From contig JAOPWC010000179.1 in assembly GCA_025965895.1 (NCBI GenBank), positions 27,803 to 91,802 of the forward strand: a stretch of 64,000 nt of DNA. Direction: 5' to 3'. Positions 57,563 through 64,000 of this stretch are shown one piece after another. The position numbers were made by a program, and so were the translations under genes. Positions within the stretch are counted from its first letter, which is position 1. Every line of letters begins with the position of its first letter. The stretch is from Mycobacterium sp. (lineage in GTDB: Bacteria > Actinomycetota > Actinomycetes > Mycobacteriales > Mycobacteriaceae). Under the pieces are notes generated by a model, which did no database searches, was not told where the DNA came from, and saw nothing but the letters and a program-made list of their open reading frames with translations.

Positions 57563-59170
57563 ATGCGCAATCCCCTGACCCGGCTGTTGCACCGGGCAGA
57601 CGACACCGCAGGCCCCGGACTCCCGAAGGCCGAACCTGCCGAAGCGCCGGAGCAAACCGGCGCCATGGAACACACCGCCGCCGTCCAACACGCGGGCGCC
57701 GCAACTGCAGATGCGCCTCCGCCCGCCCCCCGCCGCGGGCCACGCACCCGGGTGCGGGCCTGGCTGGGCCGGCCGATGACATCGTTTCACCTCGTCATCG
57801 CCGTCGCCGCGCTGCTCACGTCTCTGGGGCTGATCATGGTGCTGTCAGCGTCGGGCGTGCACTCCTACGACCAGGACGGATCCCCGTGGGCGATCTTTGG
57901 GCGCCAGGTGCTCTGGACCGTGGTCGGGCTTATCGCGTTCTACCTCGCTCTGCGGGTCCCGGTGCGGGTGATGCGTCAGACGGCGTTCGCCGGGTTCGCG
58001 CTGACCATCGTGATGCTCGTCCTTGTGCTGATCCCCGGAATCGGCAAGGAAGCCAACGGGTCTCGTGGCTGGTTCGTGATCGCGGGTTTCTCGATGCAGC
58101 CGTCGGAGCTGGCGAAGATCGCGTTCGCGATCTGGGGGGCGCATCTGCTGGCCTCACGGCGCATGGAGCGGGCGTCGCTGCGCGAGATGCTGATCCCGCT
58201 GGTGCCCGCCGCGGTCATCGCGCTCGGCCTGATCGTCGCCCAGCCCGACCTCGGCCAGACCGTGTCGCTGGCGATCATCCTGCTGGGCCTGCTCTGGTAC
58301 GGCGGCCTGCCGCTACGGGTGTTCTTGAGCTCACTGTTCGCCGCGGTCGTCGCCGCTGCCATCCTCGCGGTGTCCGAGGGCTACCGGTCCGACCGGGTGC
58401 GGTCGTGGCTCCACCCCGGCGCGGACCCGCAGGATTCCGGCTACCAGGCCCGACAGGCCAAGTTTGCGTTGGCAAACGGCGGGATCTTCGGCGACGGCCT
58501 CGGGCAGGGCACCGCGAAGTGGAATTACCTGCCCAATGCCCACAACGACTTCATCTTCGCGATCATCGGCGAGGAACTCGGCTTAGTCGGCGCGCTCGGG
58601 ACGCTGTGCTTGTTCGGCCTGTTCGCCTACACCGGGATGCGGGTGGCCCGACGCTCCGCCGATCCGTTCCTGCGCCTGCTGACCGCGACGACCACGCTGT
58701 GGGTGCTCGGTCAGGCGTTCATCAATGTCGGCTATGTGATCGGGCTGCTGCCCATCACCGGCCTGCAGCTGCCGCTGATATCCGCGGGCGGAACAGCAAC
58801 GGCCACAACGCTTTTGATGGTCGGCATGATCGCCAACGCGGCCCGTCACGAGCCTGAGGCGGTGGCCGCGCTGCGTGCCGGGCGCGACGACCGCGTCAAC
58901 CGGCTGCTGCGGCTGCCACTGCCCGAGCAGTATTCGCCCACCCGAACTGAGGTGCTGCGGGACAGGCTGCGATCGCGGCCGGCGGCGTCCAAGCCGGTCG
59001 CCAAGCCGCAGCGCAAACCCCCGCGCGCACGGGCGAAGACCAAGGTGCCCGCCAAGGCCGCTCGGCGGTCAAGGCATCATGGAGTCGGCCAGCCTCCTGC
59101 CGGCCGGCGTCGCACCGCTTCCGGCGCGGGTGGACGTGCACGCGTTCTGGAAGGTCAACGTTACGGGTGA
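57563..59170 (+). CDS. ftsW: SEDS glycosyltransferase FtsW
   Basis: FtsW polymerises lipid II at the septum with PbpB. The 535-residue protein has a Pro/Ala-rich cytosolic N terminus (about residues 1-72), about ten membrane helices, and SEDS motifs SRGWFVIAGFSMQPSELAK, AQPDLGQT, WLHPGADPQDSGYQ, GLGQGTAKWNYLPNAHNDFIF and LPLISAGGTA. The long basic C-terminal tail (Arg/Lys-rich, about residues 465-535) is the part that in M. tuberculosis binds FtsZ and PbpB. The start has a weak ribosome-binding site and lies six bases after murD. The stop overlaps murG (GTGA). Confidence 0.96.
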   Translation: MRNPLTRLLHRADDTAGPGLPKAEPAEAPEQTGAMEHTAAVQHAGAATADAPPPAPRRGPRTRVRAWLGRPMTSFHLVIAVAALLTSLGLIMVLSASGVHSYDQDGSPWAIFGRQVLWTVVGLIAFYLALRVPVRVMRQTAFAGFALTIVMLVLVLIPGIGKEANGSRGWFVIAGFSMQPSELAKIAFAIWGAHLLASRRMERASLREMLIPLVPAAVIALGLIVAQPDLGQTVSLAIILLGLLWYGGLPLRVFLSSLFAAVVAAAILAVSEGYRSDRVRSWLHPGADPQDSGYQARQAKFALANGGIFGDGLGQGTAKWNYLPNAHNDFIFAIIGEELGLVGALGTLCLFGLFAYTGMRVARRSADPFLRLLTATTTLWVLGQAFINVGYVIGLLPITGLQLPLISAGGTATATTLLMVGMIANAARHEPEAVAALRAGRDDRVNRLLRLPLPEQYSPTRTEVLRDRLRSRPAASKPVAKPQRKPPRARAKTKVPAKAARRSRHHGVGQPPAGRRRTASGAGGRARVLEGQRYG

Positions 59171-60288
59171 ACAGCTCGATATCCGTGGTTCTCGCTGGTG
59201 GCGGCACAGCCGGCCATGTGGAACCCGCGATGGCGGTGGCTGACGCGCTGACCCAGTTGGACGCGGATGTCAAAATCACCGCGCTTGGCACTGCCCGTGG
59301 GCTCGAGACCCGGCTGGTTCCCGAACGCGGATATCACCTCGAGTTGATCACCCCGGTGCCGCTGCCTCGCAGACCCACCGGCGACCTGCTCCGGCTGCCG
59401 GTGCGGGTCGGGCGCGCGGTGAAACAAACCCGGGCGGTGCTGGACGCGGTGGAGGCCGACGTCGTCGTCGGGTTCGGCGGCTACGTCGCGCTGCCCGCCT
59501 ACATCGCGGCGCGCGGCGGACCGCGGCGACGGCGGGTGCCGGTGGTGATTCACGAGGCCAACGCCAGCGCCGGAATCGCCAACCGCGTCGGCGCCTGGTC
59601 TGCGCTGCGCATCCTGTCGGCGGTGCCCGACCCCGGCCTGCCCCGCGCCGAGGTGGTCGGCGTGCCGGTGCGCTCGGCGATCACCACCCTGGACCGGATG
59701 GCACTGCGTGGCGCCGCCCGGGCGCACTTCGGATTCGCCGACGACGCGCTGGTGCTGCTGGTGTTCGGCGGGTCGCAGGGCGCCCAGTCGATCAACAAGA
59801 CGGTCGCTGCGGCCGCGAAAGACCTTGCCGTTGCCGGTATTTCGGTGTTGCACGCGCACGGGCCGAAGAACACTCTCGACCTGCGCGAGCCGGCCAACGG
59901 CGACCCGCCCTATGTGGCGGTGCCGTACCTGAACCGGATGGACCTGGCTTACGCTGCCGCTGACCTGGCGATCTGCCGGTCCGGGGCGATGACGGTCGCC
60001 GAGGTGTCGGCGGTCGGCCTGCCTGCGGCCTACGTGCCGCTGCCGATCGGAAACGGTGAGCAGCGGCTCAACGCGCTGCCGGTGGTCAATGCCGGTGGTG
60101 GGCTGCTCGTCGATGACGAGGAGCTGACGCCGGCGTTCATCGCCAAAACCGTGATCGGCCTGCTGACCGATGCGCCCAGGATGGCGGCGATGACTGCCGC
60201 GGCGGCGCTGGCCGGCCATCGCGACGCCGCGCAACGGGTCGCCGAGGTCGCGCTGGAGGTCGCGCGCCGGGCACGGAGCTCGCGGTGA
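59167..60288 (+). CDS. murG: UDP-GlcNAc:lipid I N-acetylglucosaminyltransferase
   Basis: MurG adds GlcNAc to lipid I, giving lipid II, on the cytosolic membrane face. The 373-residue GT-B protein has the two glycine-rich loops VVLAGGGTAGHVEPAMA and VFGGSQGAQSINKT, the conserved VVGFGGYVALPAYIAA and HEANASAGIANR, and the donor-site CRSGAMTVAEV and IGNGEQRLNALPV. The GTG at 59167 overlaps the ftsW stop by four bases, and its stop overlaps murC likewise. Confidence 0.97.
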   Translation: MNSSISVVLAGGGTAGHVEPAMAVADALTQLDADVKITALGTARGLETRLVPERGYHLELITPVPLPRRPTGDLLRLPVRVGRAVKQTRAVLDAVEADVVVGFGGYVALPAYIAARGGPRRRRVPVVIHEANASAGIANRVGAWSALRILSAVPDPGLPRAEVVGVPVRSAITTLDRMALRGAARAHFGFADDALVLLVFGGSQGAQSINKTVAAAAKDLAVAGISVLHAHGPKNTLDLREPANGDPPYVAVPYLNRMDLAYAAADLAICRSGAMTVAEVSAVGLPAAYVPLPIGNGEQRLNALPVVNAGGGLLVDDEELTPAFIAKTVIGLLTDAPRMAAMTAAAALAGHRDAAQRVAEVALEVARRARSSR

Positions 60289-61778
60289 TCCCGCAGCCGC
60301 TGCCCGCCACCCTGCAGCGGGTGCACATGGTCGGCGTCGGCGGGGCGGGCATGTCCGGGATCGCCCGCATCCTGCTTGACCGGGGCGCGCTGGTGTCCGG
60401 TTCGGACGCCAAGGAGTCTCGCGGCGTGCTGGCGCTGCGGGCCCGTGGCGCGGTCATCCGGATCGGCCACGACCCGTCGGCGCTGGACCTGCTGCCCGGC
60501 GGCCCGACAACGGTGATCACGACCCACGCCGCGATCCCGAAGACCAACCCTGAGCTGGTGGAGGCGCGTCGGCGCGGCGTTCCGGTCGCGCTGCGGCCCG
60601 CCGTGCTGGCCATGCTGATGGCGGGCTATCGCACGCTGATGGTCACCGGCACGCACGGCAAGACATCCACCACGTCGATGCTGATCGTCGCGCTGCAGCA
60701 CTGCGGCCTTGACCCGTCGTTCGCCGTGGGCGGCGAGCTGGGGGAGGCCGGCACCAACGCGCACCACGGCAGCGGCCACTACTTCGTCGCCGAGGCCGAC
60801 GAAAGCGACGGCTCGCTGCTCGAATACTCACCCAATGTCGCGGTCGTCACCAATATTGAGGCGGACCACCTGGACTTCTTCGGCAGCACGCAGGCCTACA
60901 CCGCGGTGTTCGACGACTTCGCCGATCGATTGGCGCCCGACGGCACGCTGGTGGTGTGCGTCGACGACTCCGGTTCCGCGGGCCTGGCCGACCGCGCCGG
61001 CGCCCGCGGCGTTCGGGTGCTGCGTTACGGGAGCAGGAAGGACCACCGCGACGAGCCTCTCGGACGCGCAGCGGACGACCTCGCGGGTGCGCTGCTGAGT
61101 TGGGAGCAGCAGGGCACGGGCGCGGTGGCGCACCTCCAGCTGGCCGGTGAATCGCTGCCGCGGGTGATGCGGCTGGCGGTGCCCGGCCGCCACATGGCGC
61201 TCAACGCGCTCGGCGCGCTGCTGGCCGCGGTTGCGGCCGGAGCCGAGCCGGAGTGCGTGCTCGACGGGCTGGCCGGCTTCGAAGGGGTTCGGCGGCGTTT
61301 CGAACTGGTCGGTGTCGCCGACTCGGTGCGGGTGTACGACGACTACGCGCACCACCCCACTGAGCTGCGTGCCACGCTAGCCGCAGTACGCGCCGTGTTG
61401 GACCAGGCCGGCGGCGGCCGTGCGATCGCGGTGTTCCAGCCACATTTGTATTCGCGCACAGTGGCTTTCGCTGAGCAGTTCGGCCACGCCCTCAACGACG
61501 CCGACGAGGTCTTCGTGCTCGACGTTTACGGCGCACGCGAAGCGCCGCTCGCCGGGGTGAGCGGCGCGACCGTGGCCGAACACGTCAGTGCCCCGGCGCA
61601 CTACGTGCCCGACTTCTCCGCGGTGGCCGACCGGGTGGCGGACGTGGCTGCCCCCGGTGACGTGGTCATCACGATGGGCGCCGGCGATGTCACGATGCTC
61701 GGCAAGGAGATCCTCGACTCGCTACAGATCAAGGCCAATCGCAGCGCCCCGGGCCGCTCAGGGGTGATGCGGCGATGA
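60285..61778 (+). CDS. murC: UDP-MurNAc:L-alanine ligase
   Basis: MurC adds the first L-alanine to UDP-MurNAc. The 497-residue protein has VGVGGAGMSGIARIL, VTGTHGKTSTTSML, EADESDGSLLEYSP, TNIEADHLDFFGS, and YDDYAHHPTELRATLAA. Mycobacterial MurC also accepts glycine in some species. GTG start sharing GTGA with the murG stop; its TGA overlaps the ftsQ ATG (ATGA). Confidence 0.97.
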   Translation: MIPQPLPATLQRVHMVGVGGAGMSGIARILLDRGALVSGSDAKESRGVLALRARGAVIRIGHDPSALDLLPGGPTTVITTHAAIPKTNPELVEARRRGVPVALRPAVLAMLMAGYRTLMVTGTHGKTSTTSMLIVALQHCGLDPSFAVGGELGEAGTNAHHGSGHYFVAEADESDGSLLEYSPNVAVVTNIEADHLDFFGSTQAYTAVFDDFADRLAPDGTLVVCVDDSGSAGLADRAGARGVRVLRYGSRKDHRDEPLGRAADDLAGALLSWEQQGTGAVAHLQLAGESLPRVMRLAVPGRHMALNALGALLAAVAAGAEPECVLDGLAGFEGVRRRFELVGVADSVRVYDDYAHHPTELRATLAAVRAVLDQAGGGRAIAVFQPHLYSRTVAFAEQFGHALNDADEVFVLDVYGAREAPLAGVSGATVAEHVSAPAHYVPDFSAVADRVADVAAPGDVVITMGAGDVTMLGKEILDSLQIKANRSAPGRSGVMRR

Positions 61779-62680
61779 CCGAACCCGTGGGAGACGTGGA
61801 GGCCCCTGACGCCGACCCGCAAGCCGAGCCCCAGGGGCTACCTCCCGCTGGGGAGGGACAGACCGACTCCGAGGGACCGCGGCGGCGTGCCCGTCGCGAA
61901 CGGGCCGAACGGCGCGCCGCCCAGGAGCGCGCCCGCGGCATCGAAGAGGCGCGTCGCGAGGCCAAGCGCCGGCTGGTCGGCGCCTCGGGTGAGCCGAAAC
62001 CTGTCGCACAGGGCGTGGTTCGGGGCCTGAAGCTGCTGACGTGGGCCGTGCTGTTGTCCGCCGCCGCCGTCGGTCTCGGCCTGGTGCTGTACTTCACACC
62101 GCTGATGTCGGCCCGCAACATCGTCATCGAGGGAATCCAAGCTGTCCCCCGTGACGACGTCGTGGCAGCCGTTGCGGTGCAGCCAGGCATGCCGCTGCTG
62201 CAGGTGAACACCGACAAGGTGGCCGACAGCGTCGCAACGATCCGCCGCGTGGCGAGCGTGCGGGTGCAGCGCGAGTATCCCTCGTCCCTGCGGGTGACGA
62301 TCGTCGAGCGCATGCCGGTCGCCGTCAAGGACTACCCGGACGGCCCGCACCTGTTCGACCGCGACGGCGTCGACTTCGCGACTGCGCCGCCACCGCAAGG
62401 GCTGCCGTATATCGACGTCGACAACCCGGGCCCGAGCGACCCGCCGACGAAGGCGGCGCTTGCGGTGCTGACCGCGCTGCGTCCCGAGGTCGCCGGCCAG
62501 GTGGGCAGGGTCGCCGCGCCGTCGGTCGCCTCCATCACGCTTACCCTCACCGACGGGCGCGTCGTGGTGTGGGGAACAACGGACCGCACGGATGAGAAGG
62601 CCGAGAAGCTGGGGGCGCTGCTGACCCAGCCGGGCCACACCTACGACCTATCCAGCCCGGATTTGCCAACGGTCAAGTAG
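61775..62680 (+). CDS. ftsQ: Division protein FtsQ
   Basis: FtsQ is the scaffold that recruits FtsL/FtsB-type partners to the septum. The 301-residue protein has an acidic then Arg-rich cytosolic N terminus (about residues 1-82), one membrane helix (LKLLTWAVLLSAAAVGLGLVLYF, about 88-110) and an external POTRA domain (MSARNIVIEGIQAVPRDDVVAAVAVQPG) followed by the FtsQ beta domain (YPSSLRVTIVERMPVAV). The ATG overlaps the murC stop by four bases. It is the last gene before a 186-base gap that holds the ftsZ promoter. Confidence 0.95.
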   Translation: MTEPVGDVEAPDADPQAEPQGLPPAGEGQTDSEGPRRRARRERAERRAAQERARGIEEARREAKRRLVGASGEPKPVAQGVVRGLKLLTWAVLLSAAAVGLGLVLYFTPLMSARNIVIEGIQAVPRDDVVAAVAVQPGMPLLQVNTDKVADSVATIRRVASVRVQREYPSSLRVTIVERMPVAVKDYPDGPHLFDRDGVDFATAPPPQGLPYIDVDNPGPSDPPTKAALAVLTALRPEVAGQVGRVAAPSVASITLTLTDGRVVVWGTTDRTDEKAEKLGALLTQPGHTYDLSSPDLPTVK

Positions 62681-62710
62681 CGCGCGGACGCGAAAAACAC
62701 CCAAATTCCT

Positions 62711-62722
62711 GACGCGCGCGTC
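62711..62722. repeat. Perfect 12-bp palindrome in the ftsQ-ftsZ gap
   Basis: GACGCGCGCGTC reads the same on both strands. No T-run follows, so termination is unlikely; it is either a binding site or chance in a GC-rich gap. Confidence 0.5.
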
Positions 62723-62781
62723 GGCGCGCCTGCATGGTTAGCACGCGGGGCCGCCATACCGTTCTGGTTGCGCGGAACTAC

Positions 62782-62820
62782 TTGACATAACTCTAAGCCT
62801 CTCGTTGAGGTTGAGACTTT
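62782..62820 (+). promoter_or_regulatory. ftsZ promoter region
   Basis: TTGACA at 62782-62787 is a consensus -35. No good TANNNT lies 17-19 bases downstream (TGAGGT is the nearest at 62806). An imperfect hairpin (TCTAAGCCTC with GAGGTTGAGA, loop TCGTT) overlaps the expected -10. ftsZ is known to have several promoters in this gap in mycobacteria; exact start sites cannot be read from sequence. Confidence 0.45.
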
Positions 62821-62866
62821 GCCGAAGGGGCCCGCACCAGACGACAGCCACGGAGGAAGGCGACCG

Positions 62867-64000
62867 ATGACCCCCCCGCACAACTATCTCGCCGTCATCA
62901 AAGTCGTCGGCATCGGCGGTGGCGGTGTGAACGCCGTGAACCGGATGATCGAGCAAGGGCTCAAGGGCGTGGAGTTCATCGCCATCAACACCGACGCGCA
63001 AGCGCTGCTGATGAGCGATGCCGACGTCAAACTCGACGTGGGCCGCGATTCCACCCGAGGGCTGGGTGCCGGCGCCGACCCCGAGGTCGGGCGCAAGGCC
63101 GCCGAGGACGCCAAGGACGAGATCGAGGAGCTGCTCCGCGGCGCCGACATGGTCTTCGTCACCGCAGGCGAGGGCGGCGGTACCGGCACCGGCGGCGCGC
63201 CCGTGGTGGCCAGCATCGCCCGCAAGCTCGGGGCGTTGACCGTCGGCGTGGTGACCCGGCCGTTCTCGTTCGAGGGTAAGCGCCGCAGCACCCAGGCCGA
63301 GACAGGGATCACCTCGCTGCGGGAAAGCTGCGACACCCTGATCGTGATCCCCAACGACCGGCTGCTGCAGATGGGCGACGCAGCCGTCTCGCTGATGGAC
63401 GCGTTTCGCAGCGCCGACGAGGTCCTGCTCAACGGCGTGCAAGGAATCACCGACCTGATCACGACGCCCGGCCTGATCAACGTCGACTTCGCCGACGTCA
63501 AGGGCATCATGTCGGGTGCGGGCACCGCGCTGATGGGTATCGGCGCGGCACGCGGGGACGGCCGGTCGCTCAAGGCCGCCGAGATCGCGATCAACTCGCC
63601 CCTGCTGGAGGCGTCGATGGAGGGCGCGCAGGGCGTGCTGATGTCGATTGCGGGCGGCAGCGATCTGGGTCTGTTCGAGATCAACGAGGCGGCGTCGCTC
63701 GTGCAAGAGGCCGCCCATCCCGAGGCGAATATCATCTTCGGCACCGTGATCGACGACTCGCTGGGCGATGAGGTCCGTGTCACCGTGATCGCCGCAGGCT
63801 TCGACGCGGGCAGTCCTAGCCGCAAGCCGGTTGCCGCCGCGGGGGCGCGGGTGGCGTCCGGACGCGCGGGACAGGTGACGACGACGCTGTTCGAACCGGC
63901 TGACGCGGCGAGCGTGCCGGCTCACACCAACGGCGCGACGGTGCGCATCGGCGGTGATGACGACGACGACGTCGATGTGCCCCCGTTCATGCGTCACTAG
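62867..64000 (+). CDS. ftsZ: Cell division GTPase FtsZ
   Basis: FtsZ polymerises into the Z ring that sets the division site. The 377-residue protein is complete; its TAG is the last three bases of the window. It has VVGIGGGGVNAVNRMI, the tubulin signature GGGTGTGGAPVVASIA, the T7 loop NVDFADVKGIMSG with the catalytic aspartates, a variable linker, and the C-terminal conserved peptide DDDDVDVPPFMRH that binds FtsW/SepF in mycobacteria. The ATG at 62867 is preceded by GGAGGAAGG; the earlier in-frame TTG at 62819 adds non-conserved sequence. Confidence 0.98.
   Translation: MTPPHNYLAVIKVVGIGGGGVNAVNRMIEQGLKGVEFIAINTDAQALLMSDADVKLDVGRDSTRGLGAGADPEVGRKAAEDAKDEIEELLRGADMVFVTAGEGGGTGTGGAPVVASIARKLGALTVGVVTRPFSFEGKRRSTQAETGITSLRESCDTLIVIPNDRLLQMGDAAVSLMDAFRSADEVLLNGVQGITDLITTPGLINVDFADVKGIMSGAGTALMGIGAARGDGRSLKAAEIAINSPLLEASMEGAQGVLMSIAGGSDLGLFEINEAASLVQEAAHPEANIIFGTVIDDSLGDEVRVTVIAAGFDAGSPSRKPVAAAGARVASGRAGQVTTTLFEPADAASVPAHTNGATVRIGGDDDDDVDVPPFMRH

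Noticed and set aside
1..64000. CRISPR arrays, insertion sequences, prophage, tRNA or rRNA genes
   Set aside because: No spaced identical repeats, transposase motifs, integrase or attachment-like repeats, or RNA gene sequences were found; gene order is the standard mycobacterial backbone.

Overview
This is a complete, gene-dense stretch of a mycobacterial chromosome (high G+C, family Mycobacteriaceae, probably a Mycolicibacterium-type non-tuberculous species). Gene content and order follow the Mycobacterium tuberculosis segment from dlaT (Rv2215) to ftsZ (Rv2150c) almost gene for gene. As far as I recall the reference, it lacks the adenylyl cyclase next to gcvT (Rv2212), Rv2209, and the PE_PGRS38/Rv2159-Rv2161 block between pbpB and murE, and it has a cobU gene that M. 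tuberculosis keeps elsewhere. I see no mobile element, CRISPR array, rRNA or tRNA, and no gene-free gap longer than 300 bases.

Layout. 1-8.0 kb: E2 acyltransferase dlaT, an EphD-type hydrolase/SDR fusion, leucyl aminopeptidase, gcvT and ilvE. 8.0-11.1 kb: a coupled minus-strand operon, DUF3043 gene-cobU-cobT-cobS, for the nucleotide-loop steps of cobalamin synthesis. 11.1-16.3 kb: glycerate kinase, an IscA/ErpA-type Fe-S protein, adenosine kinase and asnB. 16.4-23.9 kb: most of the respiratory III2IV2 supercomplex (ctaC, ctaF; ctaE-qcrCAB) with mmpS3 between. 24-30.5 kb: trpD, a DnaQ-UvrC-like nuclease, NlpC/P60 hydrolase ripC and mannosyltransferase pimB. 30.4-46.5 kb: lipid and envelope genes (fadD15, plsM, two GT-C mannosyltransferases, idsA2), aroG, the kinase pknL beside its DNA-binding partner, a MetF-like reductase, lppM and a GNAT. 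46.7-64 kb: the dcw division and cell-wall cluster from mraZ to ftsZ, which ends exactly at the window edge.

How the genes work together. Three multi-gene machines are visible: the respiratory supercomplex, lipomannan/PIM synthesis (pimB, the mptC-like gene, mptA, idsA2), and septal peptidoglycan synthesis. In the dcw cluster most neighbours overlap by 1-4 bases (GTGA or ATGA), implying translational coupling.

What is new here is mostly regulatory or about gene starts. Many genes carry a TANNNT -10 element 6-8 bases before an ATG or GTG, the signature of leaderless mycobacterial transcripts. Two arrangements stand out: a mirror-image pair of such promoters inside a perfect 12-bp inverted repeat between pepB and gcvT, and a back-to-back overlapping pair at 11058-11067, one arm of which would drive a 17-codon cysteine-containing upstream ORF overlapping the glycerate kinase start. 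Two genes (idsA2 and an ArsA-like ATPase) have no ATG/GTG/TTG before essential conserved sequence, suggesting CTG starts or, for the ATPase, a one-base indel. I found no credible wholly novel multigene system.
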